This document shows, in pieces, positions 1-7,890 of a stretch of DNA of 47,139 nt. Below the pieces are notes generated by a model, which was given only the letters and a program-made list of their open reading frames with translations, did no database searches and was not told the origin of the DNA. The position numbers and the translations under genes are program-made. Every line of letters starts with the position of its first letter. The stretch's first letter is position 1. The stretch is from Bradyrhizobium sp. AUGA SZCCT0158 (GTDB lineage: Bacteria > Pseudomonadota > Alphaproteobacteria > Rhizobiales > Xanthobacteraceae): assembly GCF_018130065.1 (NCBI RefSeq), contig NZ_JAFCME010000042.1, forward strand, positions 1-47,139, in the 5' to 3' direction.

Positions 1-408
1 ACGAAGCGCCGCATCAGCTTCCCCCGCAGAATCACGAGAGAATAATAGCAAAGCAGCGGCGTTTTCACACAGCCAGGGTCAGTCGCGTCACCTTGAAAGC
101 CTGCCGTGACTTCTGCTCTTACTCGATCATCGGACATCGCCGACGAGGGGCGCCAGGTCCGAAAAGCGCCAACAGATAAGCGCGCGTGCAGTAAGGCCGG
201 GAGCAATGCCTAATTGATGGAGGGATCTTAGGTGTCGCGCCTAGTCGTGGTTGATCTAAATCTCGCTTCCATCGACGTGGATCAGGAACAACAAACTCTC
301 ACTTAAGCAATACCCTCGGAAATAGGCGTTTGTTGCTGCGGTGCGCCTAAAACACCAAACTGTAGGAGTTGGAAGCATCGGTATATATCCCTTCATTCCT
401 GCATAACA
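1..408. other. Intergenic, no gene seen
   Basis: I found no convincing reading frame with a ribosome binding site here. The stretch around 59-90, ending in a cacagccagggtc-like motif, resembles by recollection the debris seen beside insertion sequences in this lineage, but nothing in the window confirms it. The last 40 bases lead into an EcfG-type promoter. Confidence 0.4.
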
Positions 409-434
409 GGAACAGAGCCTCAACAGCTTGCGTT
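409..434 (+). promoter_or_regulatory. EcfG-type promoter upstream of RlpA-like gene
   Basis: GGAAC at 409-413 and CGTT at 431-434 are separated by 17 bases. The alphaproteobacterial general stress sigma factor EcfG recognises GGAAC-N16/17-CGTT. The site lies 35 bases upstream of the chosen start codon of the RlpA-like gene, a sensible leader length. That it is active is inferred. Confidence 0.5.
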
Positions 435-469
435 ATTACATTTGTTTCTATTTGTTTGGGAGGCCGTCC

Positions 470-991
470 ATGCGCCTGATTTTGGGAATAGTCGCGATTA
501 TGACAGTCCCGGCTTGGTTGTGCATAGATGTAGATTCTGCTTCAGCACAGACCTTCATTGATCGATGGTCTATCATTCCAAAAGCGCACGCAGAACCGGC
601 ACCCGAGACACACGACAAGACCAGACAAAATCCTCCGCTAGAGCAACCCCCGACCGGGGTGGAGACGGCTCGTCGTCCGGAAGAGCGCTCAGCCCCTCGA
701 CCTTCAAACCGGGTTTTTTCTGGAAAAGCCTCTTACTATTCATATCCGACAGGAAAAACAGCGAGCGGTGCCCCGTTCATTCGGCATTCACTGACCGCTG
801 CCCACCGCAAACTACCGTTCGGTACTAGAGTTCGTGTAACTGATCTTGCGAGCAGCAAGTCCGTAGTGGTTCGTATCAACGACCGGGGACCTTGGGTACG
901 CGGCCGCGTCCTCGACCTTTCGCTCGGCGCTGCGCGCAGTTTAGGAATTACGGATCGCGGCGTGGCCCAGGTTTGCGCTGAGGTACTTTAG
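470..991 (+). CDS. RlpA-like septal/cell-wall lytic protein (double-psi beta-barrel)
   Basis: The protein has 173 residues. A hydrophobic N-terminal segment reads as a signal peptide, followed by a Pro-rich linker and, over roughly residues 80-165, the RlpA double-psi beta-barrel: GKASYY, TASG, TAAHRKLPFGTRVRV, INDRGPW and DLSLGAARSLG are classic motifs, including the conserved Asp of NDRGP. RlpA proteins are exported and cleave or bind denuded peptidoglycan glycan strands at the septum. I chose ATG 470 because GGGAGG lies 7 bases upstream; an in-frame TTG at 428 has no such site. There is no SPOR domain, so this is a short RlpA. An EcfG-like promoter precedes it, suggesting envelope remodelling under stress. 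Confidence 0.85.
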   Translation: MRLILGIVAIMTVPAWLCIDVDSASAQTFIDRWSIIPKAHAEPAPETHDKTRQNPPLEQPPTGVETARRPEERSAPRPSNRVFSGKASYYSYPTGKTASGAPFIRHSLTAAHRKLPFGTRVRVTDLASSKSVVVRINDRGPWVRGRVLDLSLGAARSLGITDRGVAQVCAEVL

Positions 992-1762
992 CTTGTGTCT
1001 GCTAAGCGGAAAGTCTCGCAGCAAGAAAATGGATCGCGCTACAGGCCGATGTCCTCCTGTCATTCGCCTTGGCTTGGCCGGACCACGGCGACTCCCCGGT
1101 GAACGGACATTCTCAGGATAGGCGGGCATGTCTCAAAAGTGCCAGCAGCGGAAACAAAAATGCGCTGGAATCAGGCCGCGGTGATCGCGGCCTATGCACA
1201 ATTACACAATCTCTGGATTGCTTATAAACGGACATCCCCCGTCATCGTCGGTCGATGTCCGCTCTTCAGTGGTAAAGCGGGCATTGGCATGGACGAACTC
1301 GACGGCCGACCGCACCCAATGTTGCATACTACCGAACAGACAAGTTGGTAGTCGTTGTCTTGAACAGCAGAATAGCTAAGGCCGGCAAGCAGACGAAAGC
1401 TTCATGACGTCCGAGGTTTACGGCCCACTCGACACGGGCCGATTTTGCGACACGGCCGGAGGTCGGCTTGATCTCTGCGATCGGTGCAATATTCGCACCT
1501 TCGTCCAAGGCGATCCTTTGGTCGATTTGGTGGCGACCATGTGACTTGAGGACCCGTTCGAGACGCCGATCGACCAGAACGCCTGGCGCGAGTAGCAAGA
1601 GCAACTTCATCAAAATAACTGTTCCATTTCAGAATTGAAATTTAATTTGTAGGCAACTAGTCTTGGACAACTGCTATCGTCGATCGGACGAGAAAGTTTG
1701 ATCCCGAACCTATTTTTCCCCGGTAGGCGGCAGCCATACTGCTGACCGATCAACGCACTCCC
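992..1762. other. Region without a convincing gene
   Basis: The best candidate is a minus-strand frame from ATG 1610 to 1329, starting MKLLLLLAPGVLVDRR, which I do not recognise and which has no good ribosome binding site. Positions 1620-1660 are AT-rich compared with the surroundings and lie ahead of a strong plus-strand terminator at 1763. A short untranslated transcript is therefore possible. Confidence 0.3.
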
Positions 1763-1790
1763 ACGACCGCCTTCGGGCGGTCGTTTTCTT
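1763..1790 (+). terminator. Intrinsic terminator without an upstream gene
   Basis: ACGACCGCC (1763-1771) and GGCGGTCGT (1776-1784) form a perfect 9-bp stem with a TTCG tetraloop, followed by TTTTCTT. The T-tract is on the plus strand. No plus-strand gene ends just upstream, so it may end a small RNA. Confidence 0.7.
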
Positions 1791-1939
1791 AGTAGCTTGA
1801 GCCGGCGTTTTGGGTGCACGACGGCAAGCCTACCTTGGTCACTCTTCAGACGGCCCACCATGGATCGACCTCGTCGCGATTCGCGTCGACCTGGAATCAC
1901 GATTCGTGACCTCTCTCCCCGCACCAGCTGCTCGTTTCC

Positions 1940-2362
1940 TTGGTTGTCACCCTCCTTCCGGCGGCGGTCCTTGCGGACACCACCGAATGGCGAAAGTACA
2001 TCATTCTCGAAACCGGAGCGAAAGTAGATATTCCGGTGACTATTTTCACAGAGGACGCGGGCCCGCCGGATGGCAGTACTGGACGGCGCTTCTTTACAAA
2101 GGACCACCGGGCAGATCTGACCGTGCAGTCCGTTCCCAATCCTGAGAATGACTCACCTGCCACTTTTCTTGCGAAGAGGCGGCCGCCTGCCGGTATCCAG
2201 TACAAAGTGTCCAGCATTCGAAATGGGCGGACCTGGTATAACCGCTGCAACCGGGCCAACGAATACATGAACTGCGTCTTGATCAATTATCCTGCCGCGG
2301 AAGACCGTCAATGGGATGCTGTCGTCACAAGAAGCAGCCTTTCGCTTGCGAATGCGAGGTAA
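1940..2362 (+). CDS. Small exported protein of unknown function
   Basis: The protein has 140 residues from TTG 1940. It begins with a short hydrophobic signal-like stretch (VVTLLPAAVLAD) and continues as a soluble domain with TGRRFFTKDHRADLTVQSV and two Cys (CNRANEYMNC), possibly a disulfide. I recall similar secreted hypothetical proteins in Bradyrhizobium. The start is uncertain: the frame is open upstream to a TGA at 1907, encoding LLVSLVVTLL, so a longer signal peptide was probably present originally and the ancestral ATG seems lost. Signal peptide and codon pattern support coding; function is unknown. Confidence 0.6.
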   Translation: MVVTLLPAAVLADTTEWRKYIILETGAKVDIPVTIFTEDAGPPDGSTGRRFFTKDHRADLTVQSVPNPENDSPATFLAKRRPPAGIQYKVSSIRNGRTWYNRCNRANEYMNCVLINYPAAEDRQWDAVVTRSSLSLANAR

Positions 2363-2627
2363 CAATGCAGGTGAGGCGGTTGATGCTGCAGATTTTTAGT
2401 TTCGATCAGTTCGACGGATGTGACGGATCCGGTCGAACGCCAGTAATGGTTCGCCCACCAGTCTCAATGGAGAGGCCTTGAACGGGAAATATTCCGGACC
2501 GCGGTGCCACCAGCTTCACTACAAAATTAACGCGCTCCAACGCCGTGTATGTTTCCATAGGACCGAAGCCGGAAGCAACGAGGTCGGTATGAACCTGCCA
2601 TTCTCATCGGATGTTAAGAACGAGCCG

Positions 2628-2805
2628 TCAGCTCCGCCAATTCGGAGAGGCTTTGTCCATCCCCACCAGCAGATCGGCAACTGCTTCGTTGCAATCGAAC
2701 GCGAAGCTTTACGGATCTTTTGTTCCAACACATCAACGCTGAAATACTGTGCGGCTTGCTCACCAAATCGCCTTGCTGAAACTTAGCATCCGCGCTTCGA
2801 TCCAT
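2628..2805 (-). pseudogene. Frameshifted small ORFan
   Basis: On the minus strand, ATG 2805 is preceded by AAGGA and opens MDRSADAKFQQGDLVS. Protein-like text continues in a second frame (EQAAQYFSVDVLEQKIRKA) and then in a third (FAFDCNEAVADLLVGMDKAS) ending at TGA 2628-2630. The three pieces join smoothly if two frameshifts are repaired, giving about 60 residues. I do not recognise the family. The reconstruction is inferred from sequence continuity only. Confidence 0.4.
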
Positions 2806-2870
2806 CTGCGGGTCCTTGGCGCGACACCTAGAGACTCCGAGCTTTAGCCTCGTACCATCTTTCCTGCATG

Positions 2871-2908
2871 ACCCCCGCCGTCTTCCCAGACCGGCGGGGG
2901 TTCCGCTT
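2871..2908 (+). terminator. Intrinsic terminator
   Basis: ACCCCCGCCG (2871-2880) pairs with CGGCGGGGGT (2892-2901), followed by TCCGCTTTT. No clear plus-strand gene ends just upstream, so the transcript it ends is unknown. Confidence 0.65.
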
Positions 2909-3218
2909 TTGCAAGTTCTTTGTTTCCACCGTTGGCAAAGCCTGCGGCATTGTCATGTCGCGTCCTGGGGAGGCGCCAAATTGACGGCGCAACCCGCAGC
3001 AAAGCCGCCCGTCGATCTAGCCTCCCTCCATTAGGCGCTGAGAGAACCTGCCTCGAACGTCTGGACGGTGCGACGGTGACATTACGTAAGTCCGACTCCC
3101 TTGCTGCTGAGACCCCTGTCTGTCTCTATTTCTAACTCGACATCACGAAGCCAAGCGACCATGGTTTCCGGCGCAAGTCTTGTCGTGAACGACTTCCCTT
3201 TCTGATATTGAGGATTCT
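2909..3218. other. Intergenic, leader of transglutaminase gene
   Basis: No gene is supported here. Short frames exist but lack ribosome binding sites and recognisable motifs. Confidence 0.4.
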
Positions 3219-3998
3219 ATGAAGCTCTCAATCGAGGCCGAACTTGTCTACAATTTCGTCGCTGATACGCAGGTCATCGCGAATCTGGAAGCCTCGCGAA
3301 CAGGCGATCAAATCATTCTATCGGAATCGCTGGACATCCAGCCGCCGGCCAGGTTTCTTTCCGACACTACTTCCTATGGAGAACGAAGTATTCGGGCATC
3401 CCTTTCCGGCGACGTAACTATCCGATACGTGGCCTTGGTTGAAAACCATCTCCGACGGTTGCTTCCTCAATCCGGTTTACAACACGTGTGGTCCGAGCTT
3501 CCGAGTGAGGTGCTGCCGTTCCTGTTACCAAGCCGCTTTTGTCCATCCGACAAGTTCATGCGATTTGCGCAACGAGAGTTCTCGAGTGCTGGCGACGGCG
3601 TTGCTCGGATCATGGCGATCCTAGAATGGATCCATCGCCACGTCGATTATGTCGCCGGCGCGAGCGATGCCCAGACCACCGCCGAACAGACGTTTGTTGA
3701 TCGGGCTGGAGTCTGCCGCGATTTCACCCACCTAGGGATCACATTGACCAGGGCGTTGGGAATTCCCGCCCGAGCCGTCAGCGCCTATGCACTTGAACTG
3801 GATCCGCCGGACTTTCACGCCATCTTCGAAGTTTACATCGAGGATAGCTGGTGGCTTATCGATCCCACACGGCTTGCACCGATCGAAGGCATTGTGCGGA
3901 TAGGAAGCGGCCGTGACGCATCCGACATCGCATTCCTGACCTCCGACAAACAATGTCAGGTAATTCGTCAAACGATTAATATTTCGAGGACGCCATGA
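3219..3998 (+). CDS. Transglutaminase-like cysteine peptidase family protein
   Basis: The protein has 259 residues. The C-terminal half is a transglutaminase-like core: Cys166 in RAGVCRDFTHLG, His200 in PPDFHAIFEVYI and Asp215 in SWWLIDPTR form the expected Cys-His-Asp triad. The N-terminal 100 residues match the beta-rich region that precedes this domain in bacterial transglutaminase-like proteins. No signal peptide is visible, so it is probably cytoplasmic. Bacterial members act as peptidases or amide-bond modifying enzymes, and the substrate cannot be read from sequence. ATG 3219 is preceded by GAGGA 5 bases upstream. It converges with the next gene, leaving only 5 bases between stop codons. 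Confidence 0.85.
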   Translation: MKLSIEAELVYNFVADTQVIANLEASRTGDQIILSESLDIQPPARFLSDTTSYGERSIRASLSGDVTIRYVALVENHLRRLLPQSGLQHVWSELPSEVLPFLLPSRFCPSDKFMRFAQREFSSAGDGVARIMAILEWIHRHVDYVAGASDAQTTAEQTFVDRAGVCRDFTHLGITLTRALGIPARAVSAYALELDPPDFHAIFEVYIEDSWWLIDPTRLAPIEGIVRIGSGRDASDIAFLTSDKQCQVIRQTINISRTP

Positions 3999-4003
3999 AC
4001 AGG

Positions 4004-4279
4004 CTAAGCCACGCTCTTTGGTCCGCGTTGACGGCTTCGGCTGGCGACGCCGGTCTCACCCGATCCCATTTGCATGACAGTCGCGGTCACGTTGCGATGA
4101 GTACAGCGGCAGCCAAGCGCGTTTGCGGCTGCCGGTGATATATCAAGAAACGCGCCGGTGAACGGGCAGCGGTCGGTCACCGTGACCTGGATCGACCGGC
4201 CGCCGCTCTGGACCTTCAGCACCGTGCCGAAAGGCAGGGTCCGGTGTGCGCCGTCGGCCGCCTCATTTGTCGGTCTCAA
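4004..4279 (-). CDS. RlpA-like double-psi beta-barrel fragment
   Basis: Residues GAHRTLPFGTVLKVQ, VTVTDRCPFTGAFLDIS and AAANALG match the second half of an RlpA barrel, including the conserved Asp. The glycine-rich GxASYY start of the domain and the signal peptide are missing. The frame stays open upstream without an ATG or GTG, and the listed start is a TTG with no clear ribosome binding site. It is probably an N-terminally decayed RlpA paralogue, the second such barrel in 4 kb. An unusual DRCP replaces the usual DRGP. Confidence 0.5.
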   Translation of the reverse strand: MRPTNEAADGAHRTLPFGTVLKVQSGGRSIQVTVTDRCPFTGAFLDISPAAANALGCRCTHRNVTATVMQMGSGETGVASRSRQRGPKSVA

Positions 4280-4564
4280 CCGTTTAGCAACTTTGAAGCG
4301 CGCATGATCGGGGGATGGACGAACCTCTCCCAGACCTGAGGAAACGTTCCCGCAATCGCTTAGGCGGCGCTATGCGTATCTCGCCTCATGGCTTCTGAGG
4401 CTGAACAGACCGCCGGAACCATCGAGATTGTCGGAGCCAACGCGCTTCGCGTTCGTGCCCCGGATTGCCGTCCCGCCAAGGCAGCCGCATCCTCCGCGCC
4501 CGAAGTAAGGCCGGCTCGGTTGGCGGCCTCTTCCGTAAAAGCCCGTGAATCGGCGCCTTTGATG

Positions 4565-4747
4565 TCACGCCGACCACCTATCTTCTTCGCGCCTGGCTTC
4601 GTCGTCGTTAAGACGTTCGGCAATGTCGTCAGCTACAGCCGGATCATCGGTGTCTGCAATCGGAACGCCGTCTTGCTTCTTGATCTTTTTGCCGTCGGCA
4701 TTGACCGGAAAATCGCCGGACTTCAGAGGCTTTTTGGGAACTGACAT
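4565..4747 (-). CDS. Small acidic/basic hypothetical protein
   Basis: The protein has 60 residues, starting MSVPKKPLKSGDFPVNADGK and ending in a charged helix rich in E, R and D (AERLNDDEARREEDRW). GAGGAGG lies 6 bases before ATG 4747, a strong start. By recollection this is a very common single-domain ORFan in Bradyrhizobium. There are no membrane segments and no known activity. It lies downstream of the decayed DUF2934 gene on the same strand. Confidence 0.8.
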   Translation of the reverse strand: MSVPKKPLKSGDFPVNADGKKIKKQDGVPIADTDDPAVADDIAERLNDDEARREEDRWSA

Positions 4748-4803
4748 CGCGACCTCCTCTTGTGCGCAAATCGCCCCGGTCAGGGCGTAAGGCGCACCCA
4801 GAT

Positions 4804-5080
4804 CTACTCGTCTTGAGATTTCCCGCGCTCCGACTCTGCCTGCAGCCAGAACTCCTCGTCCCGGCCAACCGGGCGGCCGTGCCTCCCATAGTTCGTGAGC
4901 GCGCGCTCTAATCTCTTCCTTAGATCGCCTGGCAGCAAGGTGTTTTTGCAGTTTCTGTCTTAGTTGATCGACTCAAGCGGTAAGCCGCTGATAGGTCGTC
5001 TGGTCTGTTACCCGAGAGGCTATACGGCTCGCTTGTTCAATCTTGCGCTCCAGGTCGCGGGGGTCCTCAAGCTAATCCAT
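4804..5080 (-). pseudogene. DUF2934 protein, two nonsense codons and a frameshift
   Basis: A clear minus-strand start exists (GGAGG, 6 bases, ATG at 5080), but codon 3 is TAG. The frame then reads RDLERKIEQASRIASRVTD, then QTTYQRLTA, meets a TGA where I expect Trp, and continues VDQLRQKLQKHLAARRSKEE and IRARAHELWEA. After one frameshift near 4878 it continues HGRPVGRDEEFWLQAESER to TAG 4804-4806. RARAHELWE plus GRPVGRDEEFWLQAE is the DUF2934 signature. The gene is dead by three independent lesions, yet its amino-acid pattern is well kept, so decay is recent. Confidence 0.75.
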
Positions 5081-5206
5081 GGCCAACCTCCGTCCAATAA
5101 GACGGCCCGGGCCGGAAATGGTTCAGGTTCCTCACCTAGAAGGACTCCATTTTGTCGGCGCGCTTCCTATCTTCCGATCGTTGTTTTGTTGCGTGAGGAA
5201 TTGCCC

Positions 5207-5392
5207 ATGAGTAATCCCAAAGCCGTAAAATACCGTCGCTTAGCGCTCATCGAACCCGACCAGGACAAAGCGCGCTTGCTCCACAAGCTGGCTGAAGAGT
5301 CCGAGCAAGGCATTCTCGTAACGGCAGACTGGCGGGCCCGCCCCTCAAGGGCGGCAACCGCGCCTCAGCCTGTCAATTGCAAGACGCCTTAG
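5207..5392 (+). CDS. Small hypothetical protein
   Basis: The protein has 61 residues, MSNPKAVKYRRLALIEPDQD followed by a helical KARLLHKLAEESEQGILVTADW. GTGAGGAA lies about 8 bases before ATG 5207. The helical YRRLA...ARLLHKLAEE pattern is, by recollection, a frequent Bradyrhizobium ORFan. It is cytoplasmic and of unknown function. Confidence 0.75.
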   Translation: MSNPKAVKYRRLALIEPDQDKARLLHKLAEESEQGILVTADWRARPSRAATAPQPVNCKTP

Positions 5393-5592
5393 AACTTGCG
5401 ATGGTTAGAAATAATAACAGGCCTTGGACGGAGGAATGATCGCCGGCTGCTTGAATTGCGAGACAGCGGCAGGTCTTCACTTTCAGTAGCCGTGGCTATG
5501 ACACGATCGGTCTCTGCAATTAGAAAACGCCGAGCCCGGGCGCAATCCACCTCAAGCCATACTGATAGAGGGTGATGCGAAGATCGTCGTCC

Positions 5593-5674
5593 GAACCCTG
5601 CATCCCGACGCGCGCAACCAAGGTCCCCTCTTCCAAAAATTGGCTGCATGAGATCAAGCACGATGGCTATACGG
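5593..5674 (+). pseudogene. ATP-dependent DNA ligase remnant
   Basis: The frame reads EPCIPTRATKVPSSKNWLHE then IKHDGY. The segment EIKHDGY is the adenylation motif (catalytic Lys) of ATP-dependent ligases of the LigD/LigC type, and the PCIPTRA lead-in is the usual N-terminal approach. After the motif the text stops resembling a ligase. Only about 27 residues remain. A second remnant of the same region lies at 32216. Confidence 0.65.
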
Positions 5675-5889
5675 CCGAAAACTACGCCGCGGCTCGCAAA
5701 AGCCTGCGAAGCCGCATGGACCGATTACCTGCCGACGCGCACTCCCCGCCCATTTCGATGACTGGCGCCACCATGGCGCTTGGACTGCTGAGCAATAGCG
5801 CGACGGGACCGGCGAGCGCGGCGCGCCGCCGTGGCCACTGCCTGGATAATTTCGAGGTCCGAAGAACGCTCGGCCGGGGTAACTCGGCA

Positions 5890-5914
5890 GGAACGACTCG
5901 TTCCGCCTTTCGTT
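5890..5914 (+). promoter_or_regulatory. EcfG-type promoter
   Basis: GGAAC (5890-5894), a 16-base spacer, then CGTT (5911-5914) match the EcfG consensus exactly. It lies 22 bases before the GTG start of the frameshifted zinc-ribbon gene at 5936. Confidence 0.55.
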
Positions 5915-5935
5915 GGTAATTCGGGAGGACAGAGG

Positions 5936-6233
5936 GTGAAGCCTGAGGATCTATTGATGGCGTGCCCAAAAGTGCGGCGAGTGGCCGATGGTGGCTAACG
6001 AGCGTAAGGCACTGTGGTCGCGAAAGCGTACAATTTACTGCGTCTACTGCGGCCATCGAGAAGCTGCCCCGGAGCCGCTCAATTATCTTCGAAGCGGTAG
6101 TCAAATCGCGCCATGGGAGACTATGAATGCGTCCTCCGATTATCGTCATATTCGTTTGCCCGCAGTGCGGCGCAGGCTATCAGACCACTCAAAGGCCTCA
6201 GACTCAAGGAGCGAGCGGCCGCTTCAAATGTGA
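5936..6233 (+). pseudogene. Zinc-ribbon small protein, frameshifted
   Basis: GTG 5936 follows GGGAGGACAGAGG and opens MKPEDLLMACPK. The frame then derails (stop at 5996), while the +1 frame continues CGEWPMVANERKALWSRKRT and IYCVYCGHREAAPEP. Joined, this gives CPxCG...CxxCG, a typical two-knuckle zinc ribbon. One extra base at about 5969 (or loss of two) explains the break. The 3' part overlaps the next gene. It lies behind an EcfG-type promoter. Confidence 0.6.
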
Positions 6234-6312
6234 GTTTTGCCAGACCGACGTCTATGCTTGGTCCAGCCCATACACCTATCTTGATTGGCAAACCGTCGAA
6301 ACATTCACCTAG
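6127..6312 (+). CDS. Small zinc-ribbon protein
   Basis: The protein has 61 residues. CPQCG (about residues 11-15) and CEFC (about 35-38) form a CxxC-CxxC zinc-binding knuckle, followed by the aromatic tail WSSPYTYLDWQT. GGGAGA lies about 8 bases before ATG 6127. By recollection this is a common Bradyrhizobium ORFan. It is probably cytoplasmic, with nucleic-acid or protein binding possible but unproven. Confidence 0.75.
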   Translation: MRPPIIVIFVCPQCGAGYQTTQRPQTQGASGRFKCEFCQTDVYAWSSPYTYLDWQTVETFT

Positions 6313-6355
6313 GCCGATCCGCGAGACGCCATCCAGCGGAGCGAAGGATACTTAA

Positions 6356-6535
6356 ATGGACCTGCTGTTGTCGATCGACTTGCCGCATTGGCTCATGATC
6401 GCGGGAGCTGTTTTAGTGACCATTGACTCCCTTGGTCTGGTAGTTGTCCGGAACAGACAAGCCGCGAATAATCCTGATCCACAACCTGACTACGCGCCCA
6501 GATGCCGCCGCTGCCAAACCTGCTCGATTCTGTAG
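6356..6535 (+). CDS. Small single-pass membrane protein (paralogue of 25856)
   Basis: The protein has 59 residues: MDLLLSIDLPHWLMIAGAVL begins one hydrophobic helix of about 22 residues, then a basic and Cys-rich tail (RCRRCQTC). GAAGGA precedes ATG 6356. A paralogue at 25856 shares the leader sequence and the first 40 residues. The C-terminal tail here is longer, perhaps read-through past the ancestral end after NPD. Confidence 0.7.
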   Translation: MDLLLSIDLPHWLMIAGAVLVTIDSLGLVVVRNRQAANNPDPQPDYAPRCRRCQTCSIL

Positions 6536-6571
6536 CGTAAAAGGGCAACAAATGGGGCTGAAGGCTAAGAA

Positions 6572-6796
6572 ATGACGAAGACACCGGCCGCAGTTGAACC
6601 ACAGAAGCCGATCAGCAAAGCGGAGCGCGAAGCGCGTAAGGCATTCCGACAGGTCGACGCCGAAAAGGCAATGACAGAGCACGAGATGGCGCAAAAGGCG
6701 TTCTCAAAAAACCGCGAGCGTCTCAAGGCCGAGCGGCTGGAGCGCGAGGCTGCAGCGCCACCGCCCACAAAAGCCCCGCCCAAGGCAAAGAAATGA
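6572..6796 (+). CDS. Charged helical protein, coupled to SANT-like gene
   Basis: The protein has 74 residues, almost wholly charged helix (KAEREARKAFRQVDAEKAM, RERLKAERLEREA) with an Ala/Pro/Lys tail. It may form a coiled coil or bind nucleic acid. GAAGG sits upstream of ATG 6572. Its stop overlaps the start of the next gene (ATGA), indicating translational coupling. By recollection it is a widespread Bradyrhizobium ORFan. Confidence 0.75.
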   Translation: MTKTPAAVEPQKPISKAEREARKAFRQVDAEKAMTEHEMAQKAFSKNRERLKAERLEREAAAPPPTKAPPKAKK

Positions 6797-6987
6797 CAGC
6801 TCCGAGTCCAGCGAGACGGCGTTGGACCTCCGAAGGGGAGCAGAAGCTTGATGAGCTCCTCGATGCCGGAAAGGAAGCCGCCGAGATAGCTGTTGAACTG
6901 AATCGAACACGCCAAGCTGTCTATGCTCGATTGCAACGGCGGTACAGAAAACGAGCAAAGCAGTTCGGCTTGTCCAGCTCCGGCTGA
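6793..6987 (+). CDS. SANT/Myb-like small DNA-binding protein
   Basis: The protein has 64 residues. RRRWTSEGEQKLDELLDAGK followed by AAEIAVELNRTRQAVYARLQR is a helix-turn-helix of the SANT/GcrA-like kind: an aromatic W-T-x-E start and a recognition helix with RTRQAVYARL. It overlaps the preceding gene by 4 bases. The same pairing of a charged helical protein with a SANT-like protein recurs at 17005-17399. Confidence 0.7.
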   Translation: MTAPSPARRRWTSEGEQKLDELLDAGKEAAEIAVELNRTRQAVYARLQRRYRKRAKQFGLSSSG

Positions 6988-7079
6988 AGATACAGCGCAA
7001 TCCCGAGTATGCCGCGGCAGTTACGAACCCTAGCGCTGGGGTCGTTTGCCTAGCCGCTACGTGCGCGCTCCAATGGGTC

Positions 7080-7540
7080 ATGCTCGAGCTCACCGCCGCC
7101 CTCGAACGCTCCGACTGCTGGCACATCTTTTATGGTGACGTTCAGGTCGGCGCGATCGCGGTCCAGTCAGGGCTGCCGGTCAAGGCCAAGCAATGGAGAT
7201 GGGACGCCGGCTTCTACCCGGCATCACATCGCGGTCGTTCCCGTAGCGGCTATGGGTCAAGTTTCAACGAGGCGCGGGCCGGCTTCGAATCTGCCTGGAA
7301 AGCCTATTTCCCGCGATGCACCGAAGGTGACTTCATCGAGTACCGGCGCCAACGCGCCTGGACGGCTTGGAAATACGCCATGCATCAAGCCAGCCGCCGT
7401 TGCCGACGCAATCGACTAGCGGACGGGCTCGCCGTTTCTGTGGCGCCACGATCGATTTAGCGGCGACCGACCATCTCGCGTGTTTCGATCGGCGGCATGA
7501 AGTGATGTCGATGAAGGGCGGCATACGTCAGGTTCTATGA
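7080..7540 (+). pseudogene. DCWH-family ORFan, copy 1, frameshifted
   Basis: Copy 1 of a three-member family in this window (others at 23228 and 27098). It reads SDCWHIFYGDVQVG, PVKAKQWRWDAGFYPASHRG and RQRAWTAWKYAMH, then a one-base loss near 7395 moves the conserved tail (LPTQSTSG...RFCGATID) into the -1 frame, ending at TGA 7538-7540. In the uninterrupted frame the product would be 126 residues with a random Arg-rich end. Intact relatives end in a CxC zinc-knuckle-like motif. Function is unknown. A hairpin follows immediately. Confidence 0.7.
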
Positions 7541-7543
7541 CAC

Positions 7544-7572
7544 AAAGGGCCGTCTCGCCCTTTAAGGTTTTG
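7544..7572 (+). terminator. Intrinsic terminator
   Basis: AAAGGGC (7544-7550) pairs with GCCCTTT (7557-7563), followed by AAGGTTTT. It is a short stem, well placed after the DCWH pseudogene. Confidence 0.5.
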
Positions 7573-7681
7573 CTACGAATTGATGTCAGCCTAGCGCCAT
7601 TGCAGATAGGTCGCTCGAGCGATAGCGAATTCCTAGTTTAACCCGACCTGCCCGGTTGCCGGTCTCCATAGGAGGCCCACT

Positions 7682-7816
7682 ATGTTCGAGGGCTTCGTGA
7701 TTGCAGTTTTGCTGGTGCTTGGTGCATCGCACCTAGATCAGTACGTTTGCAATGGCAAGTACACCGACGGCACCATGTCGATGCTGCGACAAATCAGGCA
7801 CTCGTTTGGCGTTTGA
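7682..7816 (+). CDS. 44-residue membrane-anchored protein
   Basis: MFEGFVIAVLLVLGASHLDQ forms one hydrophobic helix, followed by YVCNGKYTDGTMSMLRQIRH. AGGAGG lies 6 bases before ATG 7682. By recollection it is a common Bradyrhizobium ORFan. It has one membrane segment and a short soluble tail; function is unknown. Confidence 0.75.
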   Translation: MFEGFVIAVLLVLGASHLDQYVCNGKYTDGTMSMLRQIRHSFGV

Positions 7817-7843
7817 GGGTCAGATCAGTGGGCGCCGCTGCGT

Positions 7844-7890
7844 GCACGGTCCCGTCTCGGTAGTGGGCTAGGGTTGGGACGGAACCGTGC
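7844..7890. repeat. Long imperfect hairpin
   Basis: GCACGGTCCCGTC (7844-7856) pairs with GACGGAACCGTGC (7878-7890) with a single internal mismatch and a 21-base loop. There is no T-tract, so it is not a simple terminator. It lies 28 bases after the stop of the 44-residue gene and may act in the 3' untranslated region. Confidence 0.5.

Noticed and set aside
1610..2107. Minus-strand frame of 165 residues
   Set aside because: Overlaps the plus-strand exported protein gene, is Arg-rich without motifs and has no ribosome binding site.
5682..6149. Minus-strand frame of 155 residues
   Set aside because: Shadows the frameshifted zinc-ribbon gene and lacks any start signal or recognisable motif.
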